Of a stretch of 64,000 nucleotides of DNA, positions 27,263 to 37,076 are shown in pieces. This DNA comes from Ochrobactrum sp. BTU1 (GTDB lineage Bacteria > Pseudomonadota > Alphaproteobacteria > Rhizobiales > Rhizobiaceae). Made by a program: the position numbers and the translations under genes. The notes below the pieces were generated by a model. That model had not been told where the DNA came from. It was given only the letters and a program-made list of their open reading frames with translations, and did no database searches. The stretch lies in the NCBI GenBank assembly GCA_018798825.1, contig CP076354.1, forward strand, positions 620,001-684,000. The letters run 5' to 3'. Every line of letters begins with the position of its first letter. The first letter of the stretch is position 1.

Positions 27263-29416
27263 TCAACGTCGGCCATAAATCAGGTCAGTTCGGATATCGG
27301 CGCTGCCGGTGAGGCGAGCTTTATAAACCTCATAGTTTTCCATCACACGCTGCACATAGTTTCGCGTTTCGGAAAACGGAATTCGCTCGATCCAATCGAC
27401 AACTTCTTCAATCGGTTTACCGCGCGGATCGCCATATTTTGCAACCCAATCGGATGCACGACGAGGGCCAGCATTATAACCGGCAAAAGTCAGCACATAG
27501 GATCCGTTGAACCGATCGAGCTGTTCGCCTAGAAAATGCGCGCCCAGTGTCGCATTATAAGCGGCGTCGGTTGTGAGCTTCGGTGCAGAGAAAGCCATCC
27601 CATTGCGTGTCGCTACGCTTCTCGCCGTTTCTGGCATCAATTGTAACAGACCGCGCGCACCAGCTTTCGAAACTGCACTGATGTTGAATTCGCTTTCCTG
27701 ACGCGCGATCGCATAGGCAAGCGCTTTGCCAGAGCCGCTGATATTCGCATGTGCTGGAATGGCACCAATCGGGTGCGATAGCGCGCCGACATCCAATCCA
27801 CGGAATGCAGCAGCTTTACCAACACGCAGAGCTAGATAATGATTCTCGTTTTTCTCTGCCATCACAGCGAGAAGGGCGAGTTCACCAACGCTCCCGAGCT
27901 CTTGTGAGAGCTGCGTATAAAGTGAGGTTGCGCGATTTCCATAACCAATCTGCTCAAGACGCTTGATCGCCTGCACTGCAGGGCGACCAGAGAAACGCAC
28001 ACGCTCGGCATCTGTTGGTCTCGGATACGCTAGCTCAGGCGCCTTCTCATTGAGCTTTGCGGCAGAAAGCTGACCGTAGAACGTGGTGCCGAAATGTGCA
28101 GAACGTCGATAATAGCCCTGTGCATCGCCGCCAGCTCCAGCTTCTGATGCGCGACCCAACCAGTAATAGGCACGGGAGGCGGAAATTGGACGGGAGGAAA
28201 TCTCTGCAATCTTGGCAAAATGCGGGGCCGCAAGCTTTGGCTGCTTGAGTGCACGCAATGCATACCAACCCGCATGAAACTCGGCTTCGGCTGCCATAGT
28301 GGGCGATTCGGCAGCATGTGCTGCTGCAAGTCGATAGGCGAGCTGAGGCTTGTTAATATCGAGAAGTTCGCGCGATAGAATGCGTCGCTCGACCCACCAC
28401 GCGTCTGGATCAACGAGCGATGCTGCATCTTTTGGCGCTTTCAGCATCAGGTCTGTTGCTTCGCTAAAGCGATCTGCACGCCGCAGAAAACGAATCTGCA
28501 GGAACATATAGGCAGGGTTTGAGTGCCAAGACCGATCAACATCGGCAATGGCTTTTGCCGTATTCGGCGATTTTTGCGCAAGCGCTGCGTAAGCGTTATA
28601 AAGTGATTGTGCCTGTGCGGGGCCAGATAGAAGCTTGGCCGACTGCATGCGATCATTATAAAGCGAGCGCAGAAGACGACGCTGATGGTCGTCTCGGCTC
28701 AGAACGCTGCCAAATTCCTTCAGAATTTTCGCTTCATCATCTGCAGAAAGACGCTCTGTTGCCCACCATGGCGCTAGCAACTGGCGCGCCTTGGTACTGT
28801 TTCCGCTAGCTACATAGGCGCGTGCAAGAACAATCATGCCCTCAGTTGTCTGAGGACGTGTTGTACCAAATGTAGCAATGACCGTTGAAGCCGAAGCGTT
28901 TTCTTTTGCAAGTGCGCGTTCTGAGTTACGGCGTAAGGCCGACATGCCTGGCCAGCCTGGCAACTCTGATGCTGCCATTGCGATCTCAGCGCTAGGAACG
29001 CCGTCCAATCCGGATGTCGCGATCGACCATGTCAGAATCTGGCGATCAAGCGAGCCCTTGGGCATTCCATTGCGGTAGGCAATTGCCCCCGTAATGTCCC
29101 GGGAATAAAGCGCATCGAGACCGCTTTTTAGCGTTCCGCCAATTGCTGCAGGGTTTTCTACGCGACTAAAGGAGGAGGTAATAACCGGGTCTGGTGCCGC
29201 AGCAGGACGAGGCTTAGGGGTAACCAGATTGATTGGAGATTCATGTGTAGCGGTTGACGCAAAGGGGCGTGCCAGCGGCGTGGGAACCTCCGTTGGCAAA
29301 GATGATTGGGCATATGCAGCCCCCATTTGCCCTGCAAGAAGCGAGGCAGCAATAATCAAACCGCCCGAAAAGAGCGCTCTTTGCTTTAATGGCATATCTA
29401 TATTTTTCTTACACAT
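27263..29416 (-). CDS. Soluble lytic murein transglycosylase
   Basis: A 717-residue periplasmic enzyme that cleaves peptidoglycan to 1,6-anhydromuropeptides. A signal peptide at about 8-36 (SLLAGQMGAAYAQ) is followed by a Pro-rich linker, a long superhelical region of TPR-like repeats (about 80-540) and the C-terminal SLT domain: AIARQESEFN with the catalytic Glu near 574, GLLQLMPETA, and YNATLGAHFL / FAGYNAGPRR. Neither start candidate (29416 or 29395) has a clear ribosome site. Convergent with the HHH gene. Confidence 0.93.
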   Translation of the reverse strand: MCKKNIDMPLKQRALFSGGLIIAASLLAGQMGAAYAQSSLPTEVPTPLARPFASTATHESPINLVTPKPRPAAAPDPVITSSFSRVENPAAIGGTLKSGLDALYSRDITGAIAYRNGMPKGSLDRQILTWSIATSGLDGVPSAEIAMAASELPGWPGMSALRRNSERALAKENASASTVIATFGTTRPQTTEGMIVLARAYVASGNSTKARQLLAPWWATERLSADDEAKILKEFGSVLSRDDHQRRLLRSLYNDRMQSAKLLSGPAQAQSLYNAYAALAQKSPNTAKAIADVDRSWHSNPAYMFLQIRFLRRADRFSEATDLMLKAPKDAASLVDPDAWWVERRILSRELLDINKPQLAYRLAAAHAAESPTMAAEAEFHAGWYALRALKQPKLAAPHFAKIAEISSRPISASRAYYWLGRASEAGAGGDAQGYYRRSAHFGTTFYGQLSAAKLNEKAPELAYPRPTDAERVRFSGRPAVQAIKRLEQIGYGNRATSLYTQLSQELGSVGELALLAVMAEKNENHYLALRVGKAAAFRGLDVGALSHPIGAIPAHANISGSGKALAYAIARQESEFNISAVSKAGARGLLQLMPETARSVATRNGMAFSAPKLTTDAAYNATLGAHFLGEQLDRFNGSYVLTFAGYNAGPRRASDWVAKYGDPRGKPIEEVVDWIERIPFSETRNYVQRVMENYEVYKARLTGSADIRTDLIYGRR

Positions 29417-29796
29417 GATCTAACGAGAATAGAGTGCCTGTTTGCAGGCAAAATATTGTTCAAATCGGGCTTTTATAAGCCTGATCCACGGAGTGGCTGT
29501 CTGCTGTAAGACTATGATCTCGATGCGTGAAGCATTGGTTAATAAAGAGTTATGTTTTTCTCTTATCCGTTTTACCCCATAAAGGCATATCTTACGATGA
29601 TGCTTCGATGAGTTTGGAGCAAACATTAGCAGAGAAATTTTCGTAAAACTGTCATTTGCGCGCTGATTTGGGCGGGACCCCCGCTTGCCGGATTTGCACT
29701 GCGAGACTATGGTGCATCGCCTCGCAACTGTTCTGGCATATAGGAAAGCCAGCTTGGTATTGCCGGGTTACGTCTCTATTTCTCAGGAGTTCACTG
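29417..29796. other. Divergent intergenic region before dapA
   Basis: 380 bp between the divergent transglycosylase and dapA genes. No gene, riboswitch or strong hairpin seen. The open frame running into dapA from 29656 is not used because the ribosome site and conserved N-terminus place the start at 29797. Confidence 0.5.
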
Positions 29797-30678
29797 ATGC
29801 TGAAAGGCTCGATTACTGCACTTGTCACGCCATTCGATAGTGAAGGAGCGTTCGACGAGAAAGCCTTTCGTGACTTCGTAAACTGGCAGATTGAAGAGGG
29901 GACCAAAGGTCTCGTTCCTGTCGGTACGACCGGTGAAACGCCTACGCTTTCCCATGACGAACATAAGCGTGTCATCGAGGTTTGCATCGAAGTTGCTGCA
30001 GGCCGCGTGCCTGTCATCGCCGGTGCCGGTTCTAACAACACTGTTGAAGCCATCGAGCTTGCGCAGCACGCCGAAAAGGCAGGTGCTGATGCAGTTCTCG
30101 TCGTGACGCCTTATTATAACAAGCCGAACCAGCGTGGTCTCTATGAGCATTTCTCGCGTGTGGCCCGTTCGATCTCTATTCCGCTCGTGATCTACAATAT
30201 TCCGGGCCGCTCGATAATCGATATGACACCGGAAACCATGGGTGCTCTGGTTCGCGACCATAAAAATATTGTGGGCGTGAAGGACGCAACCGGCAAGATT
30301 GAACGCGTTTCGGAACAGCGGGCAACTTGCGGCAAAGAATTCATCCAGCTTTCGGGCGAAGATGCCACTGCTCTGGGCTTCAATGCGCATGGCGGCGTAG
30401 GCTGTATTTCGGTGACGTCTAACATTGCTCCTCGTCTTTGTGCGGAATTCCAGGCTGCTTGTCTGGCTGGTGATTATGCGAAGGCGCTGGAATTGCAGGA
30501 TCGCCTGATGCCGCTGCACAAGGCATTGTTCATCGAGCCAAATCCCTCGGGCCCGAAATATGCGCTTTCTCGTTTGGGTCGCATTGAAAATGTTCTGCGT
30601 TCGCCAATGGTTACGATCGAAGCAGCAACCGCAGAAAAGATCGATCAGGCTATGAAACACGCCGGTCTTGTCAACTAA
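29797..30678 (+). CDS. dapA: 4-hydroxy-tetrahydrodipicolinate synthase
   Basis: A 293-residue enzyme that condenses pyruvate and aspartate semialdehyde, the first step to diaminopimelate and lysine. It starts [13 protein letters not shown], has the substrate motif [10 protein letters not shown], Tyr in [14 protein letters not shown], and the Schiff-base Lys in GVKDATGK near 160. Length is normal. CAGGAG lies upstream of ATG 29797. It is followed by a terminator before smpB, a common neighbour in Rhizobiales. Confidence 0.97.
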   Translation: MLKGSITALVTPFDSEGAFDEKAFRDFVNWQIEEGTKGLVPVGTTGETPTLSHDEHKRVIEVCIEVAAGRVPVIAGAGSNNTVEAIELAQHAEKAGADAVLVVTPYYNKPNQRGLYEHFSRVARSISIPLVIYNIPGRSIIDMTPETMGALVRDHKNIVGVKDATGKIERVSEQRATCGKEFIQLSGEDATALGFNAHGGVGCISVTSNIAPRLCAEFQAACLAGDYAKALELQDRLMPLHKALFIEPNPSGPKYALSRLGRIENVLRSPMVTIEAATAEKIDQAMKHAGLVN

Positions 30679-30710
30679 GGCTGGTATTTTTGCCCGGTTG
30701 ATGGATTTTT

Positions 30711-30737
30711 ACGCTCTCGCCAGTGCGAGAGCGTTTT
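30711..30737 (+). terminator. dapA terminator
   Basis: Ten-base perfect arms ACGCTCTCGC (30711-30720) and GCGAGAGCGT (30725-30734) with a 4-nt loop and TTTT. Confidence 0.88.
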
Positions 30738-30770
30738 CATTTCCGGGAATGAGCATTATATGGTGCCATT

Positions 30771-31247
30771 ATGAATAAGCCGAAAAACTCTCCCGCCCGC
30801 AAAATGGTCGCTGAAAACCGTAAAGCGCGCTACAATTTCGAGATTACCGATACGCTCGAAGCTGGTCTGGTTCTGACTGGCACCGAGGTTAAGTCCTTGC
30901 GCGCCAATCAGGCCAATATTGCTGAAAGCTATGCCAGCTTTGAGAATGGTGAATTCTGGCTGATTAATTCGTATATTCCTGAATATACGCAGGGTAATCG
31001 CTTCAACCATGAACCGCGCCGCTTGCGTAAGCTGCTGATAAGCCGCCGCGAGATGTCGCGGATTTTTAACTCCGTATCACGCGAAGGTATGACCGTCGTT
31101 CCGTTGAAGCTTTACTTCAATGATCGTGGTCGTGCAAAGCTAGAAATTGGAGTGGCACGCGGTAAAAAGAATCACGACAAGCGCGAGACTGAAAAGCAGC
31201 GCGACTGGAACCGCGAGAAATCGCGTTTGCTGCGTGATCGGGGCTGA
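30771..31247 (+). CDS. smpB: SsrA-binding protein SmpB
   Basis: A 158-residue RNA-binding protein that delivers tmRNA to stalled ribosomes for trans-translation. Conserved parts are [12 protein letters not shown] near the start, [14 protein letters not shown], the core [11 protein letters not shown], and the basic C-terminal tail [15 protein letters not shown] that enters the mRNA channel. Length is normal. Confidence 0.97.
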   Translation: MNKPKNSPARKMVAENRKARYNFEITDTLEAGLVLTGTEVKSLRANQANIAESYASFENGEFWLINSYIPEYTQGNRFNHEPRRLRKLLISRREMSRIFNSVSREGMTVVPLKLYFNDRGRAKLEIGVARGKKNHDKRETEKQRDWNREKSRLLRDRG

Positions 31248-31266
31248 CCAGCTCGAAGGTCTTTAT

Positions 31267-31366
31267 AGCATTTCTAGCAAAAGTGCGAAGCGGTTTTGCG
31301 TCGGATAATGTGTAAAAACAAAAAGTTACAGCGGTTCCAACGATTCATTCTTAAGTGGATCGCTTT
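31267..31366 (+). repeat. Dispersed ~100-bp element, copy 1
   Basis: This segment starts AGCATTTCTAGCAAAAGTG and continues CGAAGCGGTTTTGCGTC, then an A-rich part and a 3' imperfect hairpin (AGCGGTTCC / GGATCGCT). Similar sequences with the same order of blocks lie at 33071-33169 and 43823-43916. It is located between smpB and its terminator. Confidence 0.7.
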
Positions 31367-31372
31367 AAAAAC

Positions 31373-31397
31373 AAAGAGCGCCATTTAGGCGCTCTTT
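31373..31397. terminator. Terminator between smpB and the NYN gene
   Basis: Perfect arms AAAGAGCGCC (31373-31382) and GGCGCTCTTT (31388-31397) with a 5-nt loop and flanking A and T runs, between convergent genes. Confidence 0.88.
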
Positions 31398-31450
31398 TCG
31401 TTTGTAAACAATCTGGCAGCTCGAGATTTAGGAGCTGTTGCCAGTCGATA

Positions 31451-32032
31451 TCAATAATCGTCGTCGAGATCGTCATCCTGACGGCGCTGCTGCTGTGGGC
31501 GCTCGGAAGGATCACGGCCGATTTCGGCTTTCAGTGAGACGAGGTCGATGAAGTGATCGGCCTGGCGACGCAATTCGTCGGAAATCATTGCTGGCTGCGT
31601 GGTCAGAGTGGAAACCACGGAAACCTTGCGGCCCTTGCGCTGCAATGCTTCGACGAGAGAACGGAAATCGCCATCGCCCGAGAAAATGACAAAATGATCG
31701 ACGGTATCGGTGAGCTGCATGGCATCGACCGTCAGTTCGATATCCATATTGCCTTTGACTTTGCGTCGGCCCGTTGAATCTGTAAATTCTTTAGCGGCCT
31801 TTGTCACGACCTTATAGCCGTTGTAATCAAGCCAGTCGATCAGTGGACGGATCGATGAGTATTCCTGATCTTCAACCAGAGCGGTGTAATAATACGCGCG
31901 GAGCAAATAGCCCCGTTTCTGGAAGGCTTTCAAAAGTTTACGGTAATCGATATCGAAACCGAGGGTTTTTGAAGCTGCATATAAATTGGCGCCGTCAATA
32001 AAAAGCGCAATCTTTTCACGAGAATCGAACAT
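31451..32032 (-). CDS. NYN-domain (LabA/DUF88) putative ribonuclease
   Basis: A 193-residue protein of the PIN-like NYN fold. Acidic metal-binding positions are seen in ALFIDGANLY at the N-terminus, NMDIELTVDAM and FSGDGDFRSLV. The C-terminal tail is charged and low complexity (Arg/Gln then DDDLDDDY). Members are thought to cut RNA; the target is unknown. Its divergent neighbour is rpoZ. Confidence 0.88.
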   Translation of the reverse strand: MFDSREKIALFIDGANLYAASKTLGFDIDYRKLLKAFQKRGYLLRAYYYTALVEDQEYSSIRPLIDWLDYNGYKVVTKAAKEFTDSTGRRKVKGNMDIELTVDAMQLTDTVDHFVIFSGDGDFRSLVEALQRKGRKVSVVSTLTTQPAMISDELRRQADHFIDLVSLKAEIGRDPSERPQQQRRQDDDLDDDY

Positions 32033-32459
32033 CGTGTAATATATCCACTCTACGGTCGGAAGGGAGTGGGCCTGCGACCGCTTATTCAGATTTGTTTCTT
32101 AAACGGCGGGTGGTATTCATTTTTACCAATGCGTTTATTGCGTTCTAAGGACATATTATAGAAAAACAAGCAACCTATGATTGTTATTTGTGCAAACTAA
32201 ATTACCATTACGTGAATTTTGCACATTGCAACCGATAATAGCACGATTTCTATTGTTCCGATTTGAACCAAGACGCGTATTTGTCATACAGATTTATCAA
32301 GAGACACATTTGTCATACAGATTAACAAAGAATAACGAGTTCATCGTTGTTGTATGAAGGTTATCGCTACGCATTTGCGCTTTTGCTTGTAATTTCGACG
32401 CATAAGCGTTATGTGCTGGGAAAATTCCGATAAGTTTTAAGAGATGAAAGGGACCGCCT
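32033..32459. other. Divergent promoter region, NYN gene / rpoZ
   Basis: 427 bp of AT-rich DNA without a gene. It holds a 16-bp direct repeat (32279-32294 and 32308-32323), roughly 140-180 bp upstream of rpoZ. The ribosome site AAAGGGA of rpoZ closes the region. Confidence 0.5.
32279..32323 (+). repeat. 16-bp direct repeat upstream of rpoZ
   Basis: ATTTGTCATACAGATT occurs twice without mismatch at 32279 and 32308, 29 bp apart, near three helical turns. It could be a tandem binding site for a regulator of rpoZ or of the divergent NYN gene. Confidence 0.6.
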
Positions 32460-32864
32460 ATGGCCCGCGTCACCGTTGAGGACTGCGTAGATAAGGTCGA
32501 GAACCGTTTTGAGCTGGTTCTTTTGGCCGGTCACCGTGCGCGCCAGATTTCCCAGGGCGCACAGATCACGATCGACCGTGATAACGACAAGAATCCTGTC
32601 GTTGCTCTGCGCGAGATTGCTGACGAAACGCTGTCGCCAGACGACCTGAAGGAAGATCTCATCCATTCGCTGCAGAAGCATGTCGAGGTTGATGAGCCAG
32701 AAGCTGCTGCTCCAGCTCAGATCACCGATGCATCCGACGCACTGGCCGAGGGCATTTCCGAAGCTGCAGAAGACGATGTTGTTTCCTTCGATCGTATGTC
32801 GGAAGAAGAGCTGCTGGCTGGTATTGAAGGCCTCGTTGCTCCTGAAAAGAACGACGACTTCTAA
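32460..32864 (+). CDS. rpoZ: RNA polymerase omega subunit
   Basis: A 134-residue protein; the first 60 residues hold the omega core ([20 protein letters not shown], then [24 protein letters not shown]). Omega helps assemble RNA polymerase and in many bacteria contributes to the ppGpp site. The C-terminal acidic extension after residue 65 is typical of Rhizobiales. The neighbouring rsh gene encodes the ppGpp enzyme, so the linkage is functional. Ends in a strong terminator. Confidence 0.96.
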   Translation: MARVTVEDCVDKVENRFELVLLAGHRARQISQGAQITIDRDNDKNPVVALREIADETLSPDDLKEDLIHSLQKHVEVDEPEAAAPAQITDASDALAEGISEAAEDDVVSFDRMSEEELLAGIEGLVAPEKNDDF

Positions 32865-32888
32865 TAGCCTTTCAGACTACCGTATTTT

Positions 32889-32928
32889 ACATGCGCTGTA
32901 GCCCGGCAAGGCTGCAGCGCATGTTTTT
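32889..32928 (+). terminator. rpoZ terminator
   Basis: A long stem (ACATGCGCTG 32889-32898 with CAGCGCATGT 32914-32923, extended by AGCC/GGCT inside a G-T pair) and a T-run. It implies that rsh is normally transcribed from its own promoter. Confidence 0.88.
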
Positions 32929-33070
32929 ATCTGCTTGAACGCGACGGCCAAGAAGCCCATCACGCGGTAATTCACGCGAGTTTGAGTAGGGTTTCGACGA
33001 GAAATTAAGGCTGTTTGTAAAAAACAGGTTCAGAAGCTCGCAAAATATTCTATTTTTTAGCGATATCTGG

Positions 33071-33169
33071 AGCTTTTCTAACAAAACTGCGAAGTGGTTT
33101 TGCGTAGGGTAGCGCGGAAAAGTTAAGAGAGAGCGGCTCAAAGGATTCTGTTTAATGGGAACCGCTCTG
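33071..33169 (+). repeat. Dispersed ~100-bp element, copy 2
   Basis: The segment starts AGCTTTTCTAACAAAACTG, continues CGAAGTGGTTTTGCGTAGGG and ends with a hairpin (GAGCGGCTC 33131-33139 with GAACCGCTC 33159-33167, one mismatch). Same block order as the copies at 31267 and 43823. It lies in the rsh leader, 48 bp before the start. Confidence 0.7.
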
Positions 33170-33216
33170 ATCTGAATAGTTGTTGTTTCGTATGTGACTG
33201 TGGGGAGTTTCTGTAG

Positions 33217-35460
33217 ATGATGCGCCAATATGAGCTTGTAGAGCGTGTTCAGCGATACAAGCCTGACGTCAATGAGGCGCTTCTCAATAAGGCATATGTT
33301 TATGCCATGCAGAAGCACGGCAGTCAGAAGCGCGCATCGGGCGATCCTTACTTTTCACATCCGCTCGAAGTCGCAGCCATCCTCACCGACATGCATCTGG
33401 ATGAAGCTACCATCGCGATTGCTCTTCTGCATGATACGATTGAAGACACGACCGCGACCCGACAGGAAATTGATCAGCTTTTTGGTCCTGAAATCGGCAA
33501 GCTCGTCGAAGGTCTGACAAAGCTTAAAAAGCTTGATCTTGTTTCCAAGAAAGCGGTGCAAGCTGAAAACCTTCGCAAGCTGTTGCTGGCGATCTCGGAA
33601 GACGTACGTGTTCTTCTGGTGAAGCTCGCCGACCGTTTGCACAATATGCGCACGCTTGGGGTGATGCGCGAAGACAAGCGTCTACGCATTGCAGAAGAAA
33701 CCATGGACATCTATGCGCCGCTTGCTGGCCGCATGGGTATGCAGGACACGCGTGAAGAACTTGAAGAGCTGGCGTTCCGCTATATCAATCCGGATGCCTG
33801 GCGTGCGGTTACAGATCGCCTTGCTGAACTTCTTGAAAAAAACCGCGGCCTTTTGCAGAAAATCGAAGAAGATCTTTCCGAGATCTTCCAGAAAAACGGC
33901 ATCAAGGCGAGTGTCAAAAGTCGCCAGAAGAAGCCTTGGTCGGTTTTCCGCAAGATGGAAACCAAAGGCCTTTCTTTCGAGCAGCTATCCGACATTTTCG
34001 GCTTCCGCGTTATGGTCGAGTCCACGCAGGACTGCTATCGCGCGCTCGGTTTGATTCACACGACCTGGTCGATGGTCCCAGGTCGGTTTAAAGATTATAT
34101 TTCGACGCCCAAGCAAAACGATTATCGCTCGATTCATACAACGATCATCGGCCCGTCGCGTCAGCGTATCGAACTGCAGATCCGTACCCGCGTCATGGAC
34201 GAGATTGCAGAATTCGGTGTGGCCGCCCATTCGATCTACAAGGATCGTGGTAGCGCCAACAATCCGCATCAGATTTCGACTGAAACCAACGCTTATGCTT
34301 GGTTGCGTCAGACAATTGAACAGTTGTCCGAAGGCGATAACCCGGAAGAGTTTCTGGAACATACAAAGCTTGAGCTGTTTCAGGATCAGGTTTTCTGCTT
34401 CACGCCGAAGGGTCGCCTGATTGCGCTGCCGCGTGGGGCGACACCAATCGATTTTGCCTATGCGGTCCATACCGATATTGGCGATAGCTGCGTAGGCGCC
34501 AAGGTCAACGGTCGTATCATGCCGCTGATGACGGAGCTTAAGAATGGCGACGAAGTGGATATCATCCGCTCCAAGGCGCAGGTGCCCCCAGCAGCATGGG
34601 AGTCGCTCGTTGCAACAGGTAAGGCGCGTGCTGCGATCCGCCGTGCAACACGTTCTGCTGTTCGCAAGCAATATTCCGGCCTTGGCATGCGCATTCTCGA
34701 GCGGGCTTTTGAGCGTGCCGGAAAAGCATTCAGCAAGGATATCCTCAAGCCTGGTTTGCCGCGTCTTGCACGCAAAGAGGTTGAAGATGTTCTGGCGGCT
34801 GTGGGACGCGGTGAATTGCCGTCGACAGATGTGGTGAAGGCAGTTTATCCAGACTATCAGGATACGCGCGTTACTTCGCAGAACAGCCCGGCAAAAACTG
34901 GCGAAAAGGGCTGGTTTAACATTCAGAACGCAGCTGGCATGATCTTTAAAGTGCCGGAAGGTTCTGAAGGTGCCGAAGAACCCGCTGCGACCGGCGAAAA
35001 ACCGAAGCGCAAAGCTGTGCCGATCCGTGGCACCAATTCCGATCTGCCAGTGCGTTTCGCGCCGGAAGGTGCTGTGCCGGGTGATCGTATTGTTGGTATC
35101 ATGCAACCAGGCGCCGGTATCACGATCTACCCGATCCAGTCGCCTGCATTGACGGCCTATGACGACCAGCCGGAGCGTTGGATCGACGTGCGCTGGGATA
35201 TTGATGAAGGGATGCATGAACGCTTCCCTGCGCGCATCAGCGTATCTGCAATCAACTCGCCGGGATCGCTGGCTGAGATTGCGCAGATCGTTGCTGCCAA
35301 CGACGCCAATATTCACAATCTCTCAATGGTGCGGACTGCACCGGACTTTACTGAAATGATAATTGACGTTGAAGTGTGGGACCTAAAGCACCTCAACCGC
35401 ATCATTTCTCAGCTAAAAGAAAGCGCAAGCGTTAGTGGCGCAAAGCGTGTGAACGGGTAG
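33217..35460 (+). CDS. rsh: Bifunctional (p)ppGpp synthetase/hydrolase Rsh
   Basis: A 747-residue RelA/SpoT homologue that makes and degrades (p)ppGpp in the stringent response. The HD hydrolase domain is intact ([26 protein letters not shown] with His72-Asp73). The synthetase domain follows ([27 protein letters not shown]), then TGS ([26 protein letters not shown] given here by its motif [13 protein letters not shown]) and a C-terminal ACT domain ([20 protein letters not shown]). In Brucella Rsh is required for virB expression and survival in cells. pyrE follows 7 bp after the stop. Confidence 0.97.
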   Translation: MMRQYELVERVQRYKPDVNEALLNKAYVYAMQKHGSQKRASGDPYFSHPLEVAAILTDMHLDEATIAIALLHDTIEDTTATRQEIDQLFGPEIGKLVEGLTKLKKLDLVSKKAVQAENLRKLLLAISEDVRVLLVKLADRLHNMRTLGVMREDKRLRIAEETMDIYAPLAGRMGMQDTREELEELAFRYINPDAWRAVTDRLAELLEKNRGLLQKIEEDLSEIFQKNGIKASVKSRQKKPWSVFRKMETKGLSFEQLSDIFGFRVMVESTQDCYRALGLIHTTWSMVPGRFKDYISTPKQNDYRSIHTTIIGPSRQRIELQIRTRVMDEIAEFGVAAHSIYKDRGSANNPHQISTETNAYAWLRQTIEQLSEGDNPEEFLEHTKLELFQDQVFCFTPKGRLIALPRGATPIDFAYAVHTDIGDSCVGAKVNGRIMPLMTELKNGDEVDIIRSKAQVPPAAWESLVATGKARAAIRRATRSAVRKQYSGLGMRILERAFERAGKAFSKDILKPGLPRLARKEVEDVLAAVGRGELPSTDVVKAVYPDYQDTRVTSQNSPAKTGEKGWFNIQNAAGMIFKVPEGSEGAEEPAATGEKPKRKAVPIRGTNSDLPVRFAPEGAVPGDRIVGIMQPGAGITIYPIQSPALTAYDDQPERWIDVRWDIDEGMHERFPARISVSAINSPGSLAEIAQIVAANDANIHNLSMVRTAPDFTEMIIDVEVWDLKHLNRIISQLKESASVSGAKRVNG

Positions 35461-35467
35461 GACAAAT

Positions 35468-36046
35468 ATGAAAACCGAAGATGTGCTTGCCGTCTTCCGC
35501 GAAGCGGGAGCGATCCTTGAAGGCCACTTTATTCTCACTTCCGGTCTGCGTAGCCCGGTCTTCTTGCAGAAAGCACGCGTTTTCATGCATGCGGATAAGA
35601 CCGAGAAGCTTTGCAAGGCGCTGGCAGAAAAGATCAAGGCCGCTGATCTCGGCAAGATTGACTATGTCGTAGGCCCTGCAATCGGTGGTCTTATCCCTTC
35701 ATACGAAACTTCACGCCATCTTGGTGTCCCATCGGTTTGGGTTGAGCGTGAAAATGGCGTTTTCCGACTGCGCCGTTTCGATGTGCCAAAAGGTGCGCGC
35801 GTTGTGATTGTGGAAGACATCGTCACGACAGGTCTTTCGATTCGCGAAACTATCGAGTGCATGAAGGATATTGGCATCGAAGTGGTTGCTGCTGCATGCA
35901 TCGTTGATCGTTCAGCGGGTAAGGCTGATGTCGGAACGAAGTTGATTGCCCTCGCGGAATACGAAGTACCAGCCTATTCCCCAGATAACCTGCCGCCGGA
36001 ACTCGCTGCAATCCCAGCGATTAAGCCAGGAAGCCGTAATATTTAA
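35468..36046 (+). CDS. pyrE: Orotate phosphoribosyltransferase
   Basis: A 192-residue enzyme of pyrimidine synthesis that joins orotate and PRPP to orotidine monophosphate. The PRPP motif [16 protein letters not shown] and the substrate loop [13 protein letters not shown] are clear. It is 7 bp behind rsh with the same orientation, hence likely co-transcribed. Length is usual for the short PyrE form of Rhizobiales. Confidence 0.95.
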   Translation: MKTEDVLAVFREAGAILEGHFILTSGLRSPVFLQKARVFMHADKTEKLCKALAEKIKAADLGKIDYVVGPAIGGLIPSYETSRHLGVPSVWVERENGVFRLRRFDVPKGARVVIVEDIVTTGLSIRETIECMKDIGIEVVAAACIVDRSAGKADVGTKLIALAEYEVPAYSPDNLPPELAAIPAIKPGSRNI

Positions 36047-36064
36047 GCGATTTCGACTATATTA

Positions 36065-36078
36065 TTGATTTTGCTCAA
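36065..36078 (+). promoter_or_regulatory. FNR-type box upstream of fnrN
   Basis: TTGATTTTGCTCAA matches TTGAT-N4-ATCAA at 9 of 10 defined positions. It lies 108 bp before the fnrN GTG. Autoregulation of fnrN through such boxes is known in Rhizobium; here it is inferred. Confidence 0.6.
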
Positions 36079-36137
36079 GGCTGTTTCCACCCTGCGGCGA
36101 AATTGCGCTTTGCGGTATTCATCTAGTACCCTTAATT

Positions 36138-36171
36138 TAGGGGGAAGGGCACGCCCATGCCCATCCCCCTA
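36138..36171 (+). promoter_or_regulatory. Stable hairpin in the fnrN leader
   Basis: Fourteen-base arms (36138-36151 and 36158-36171) pair with a single mismatch around a 6-nt loop, ending 15 bp before the GTG and 4 bp before the AGGAA ribosome site. Possibly an attenuator, an RNA-stabilising structure or a protein site. Confidence 0.5.
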
Positions 36172-36185
36172 TCTAGGAATTTGTC

Positions 36186-36935
36186 GTGGCTGTTGCGCCT
36201 CTTATATTCGACTCAAAATCCCCTTATCGTGCTCCCTGTGGAGTGTGCGTGGATTGCGACGTGCGTCGTATGGCGGTTTGCTCTGCGCTTGATGACGGTG
36301 ATCTTGGCGCGCTTGAAGCGATTATGACCTCCAAGAAGCTCGATGCAAACGAGATGTTGGTGGAAGAGGGCGATCCAAAGCGCCGCGTTTTCAGCCTAAC
36401 ATCGGGTATGTTGCGCATCTATACATCGCTGCCGGACGGTCGCCGCCAGATTGCGGGCTTTCTTGTTCCGGGTGACTATCTCGGCTTGGCCGATGATGAC
36501 GTCTACTCGCAATCGGCAGAAGCAGTTGTTCCGTCTGTGCTTTGTGCCTTTTCCACCAAGGAAATGGACAGTCTGATGGAGCGGTTTCCAAGGCTGAAAG
36601 AACGCCTCCATCAAATGACTCGCGAAGCATTGCGCACCGCGCGTGATAATCAGCTCGTGTTGGGCCGTCTTGCACCGGTGGAAAAGCTAGCAAGCTTCCT
36701 TTTGGTTTTAGGCGCACGCACGGAAAAGCGTGGCGGAAAGCCTAATCTCGTTCATCTGTCGATGAACCGCACTGACATCGCGGACTATCTTGGCCTGACG
36801 ATTGAAACCGTTAGCCGGAGCTTCACAAAGCTCAAGACCCAGGGGCTTATCCAGTTACTGGACGCCAACACGGTCGAGATATTGTCTCGCCGCTCGCTTG
36901 CTGCGGTTGCCGGAATGGACCCTGACGCCGCATAA
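36186..36935 (+). CDS. fnrN: FnrN-type oxygen-responsive regulator
   Basis: A 249-residue Crp/Fnr regulator. N-terminal cysteines 18, 21, 24 and 32 plus Cys120 supply the ligands for an oxygen-labile 4Fe-4S cluster; the CxxCx7C spacing is that of FnrN. The cyclic-nucleotide-like beta domain (about 40-150) and a winged helix with IADYLGLTIETVSRSF follow; E-x-x-S-R in the recognition helix reads TTGAT half-sites. GTG start with AGGAA at 7 bp. It sits directly upstream of hemN, and both have FNR-type boxes, so it probably switches genes on at low oxygen. Confidence 0.93.
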   Translation: MAVAPLIFDSKSPYRAPCGVCVDCDVRRMAVCSALDDGDLGALEAIMTSKKLDANEMLVEEGDPKRRVFSLTSGMLRIYTSLPDGRRQIAGFLVPGDYLGLADDDVYSQSAEAVVPSVLCAFSTKEMDSLMERFPRLKERLHQMTREALRTARDNQLVLGRLAPVEKLASFLLVLGARTEKRGGKPNLVHLSMNRTDIADYLGLTIETVSRSFTKLKTQGLIQLLDANTVEILSRRSLAAVAGMDPDAA

Positions 36936-36975
36936 TTTCATTTACAGCAATCCCAATATTTTTGTTTTGAATTCG

Positions 36976-36989
36976 TTGATTCAAATCAA
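36976..36989 (+). promoter_or_regulatory. Perfect FNR-type box (anaerobox) upstream of hemN
   Basis: TTGATTCAAATCAA is a perfect TTGAT-N4-ATCAA palindrome, about 88 bp before the small coupled gene and 245 bp before hemN. It fits activation by the adjacent FnrN. Confidence 0.85.
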
Positions 36990-37076
36990 TGAACTTTGCC
37001 CCAGCCACCATTACACCTGACCGTAGAGGATGATGCAGCACATTGCAGTGCTGCTCGATCATAACGAGGTGAACAG

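Noticed and set aside
33985..35316. Long minus-strand open frame (443 codons) opposite rsh
   Set aside because: It is the shadow of a strongly conserved gene; its product has no domain and a composition (many Arg, His, Cys) typical of antisense frames.
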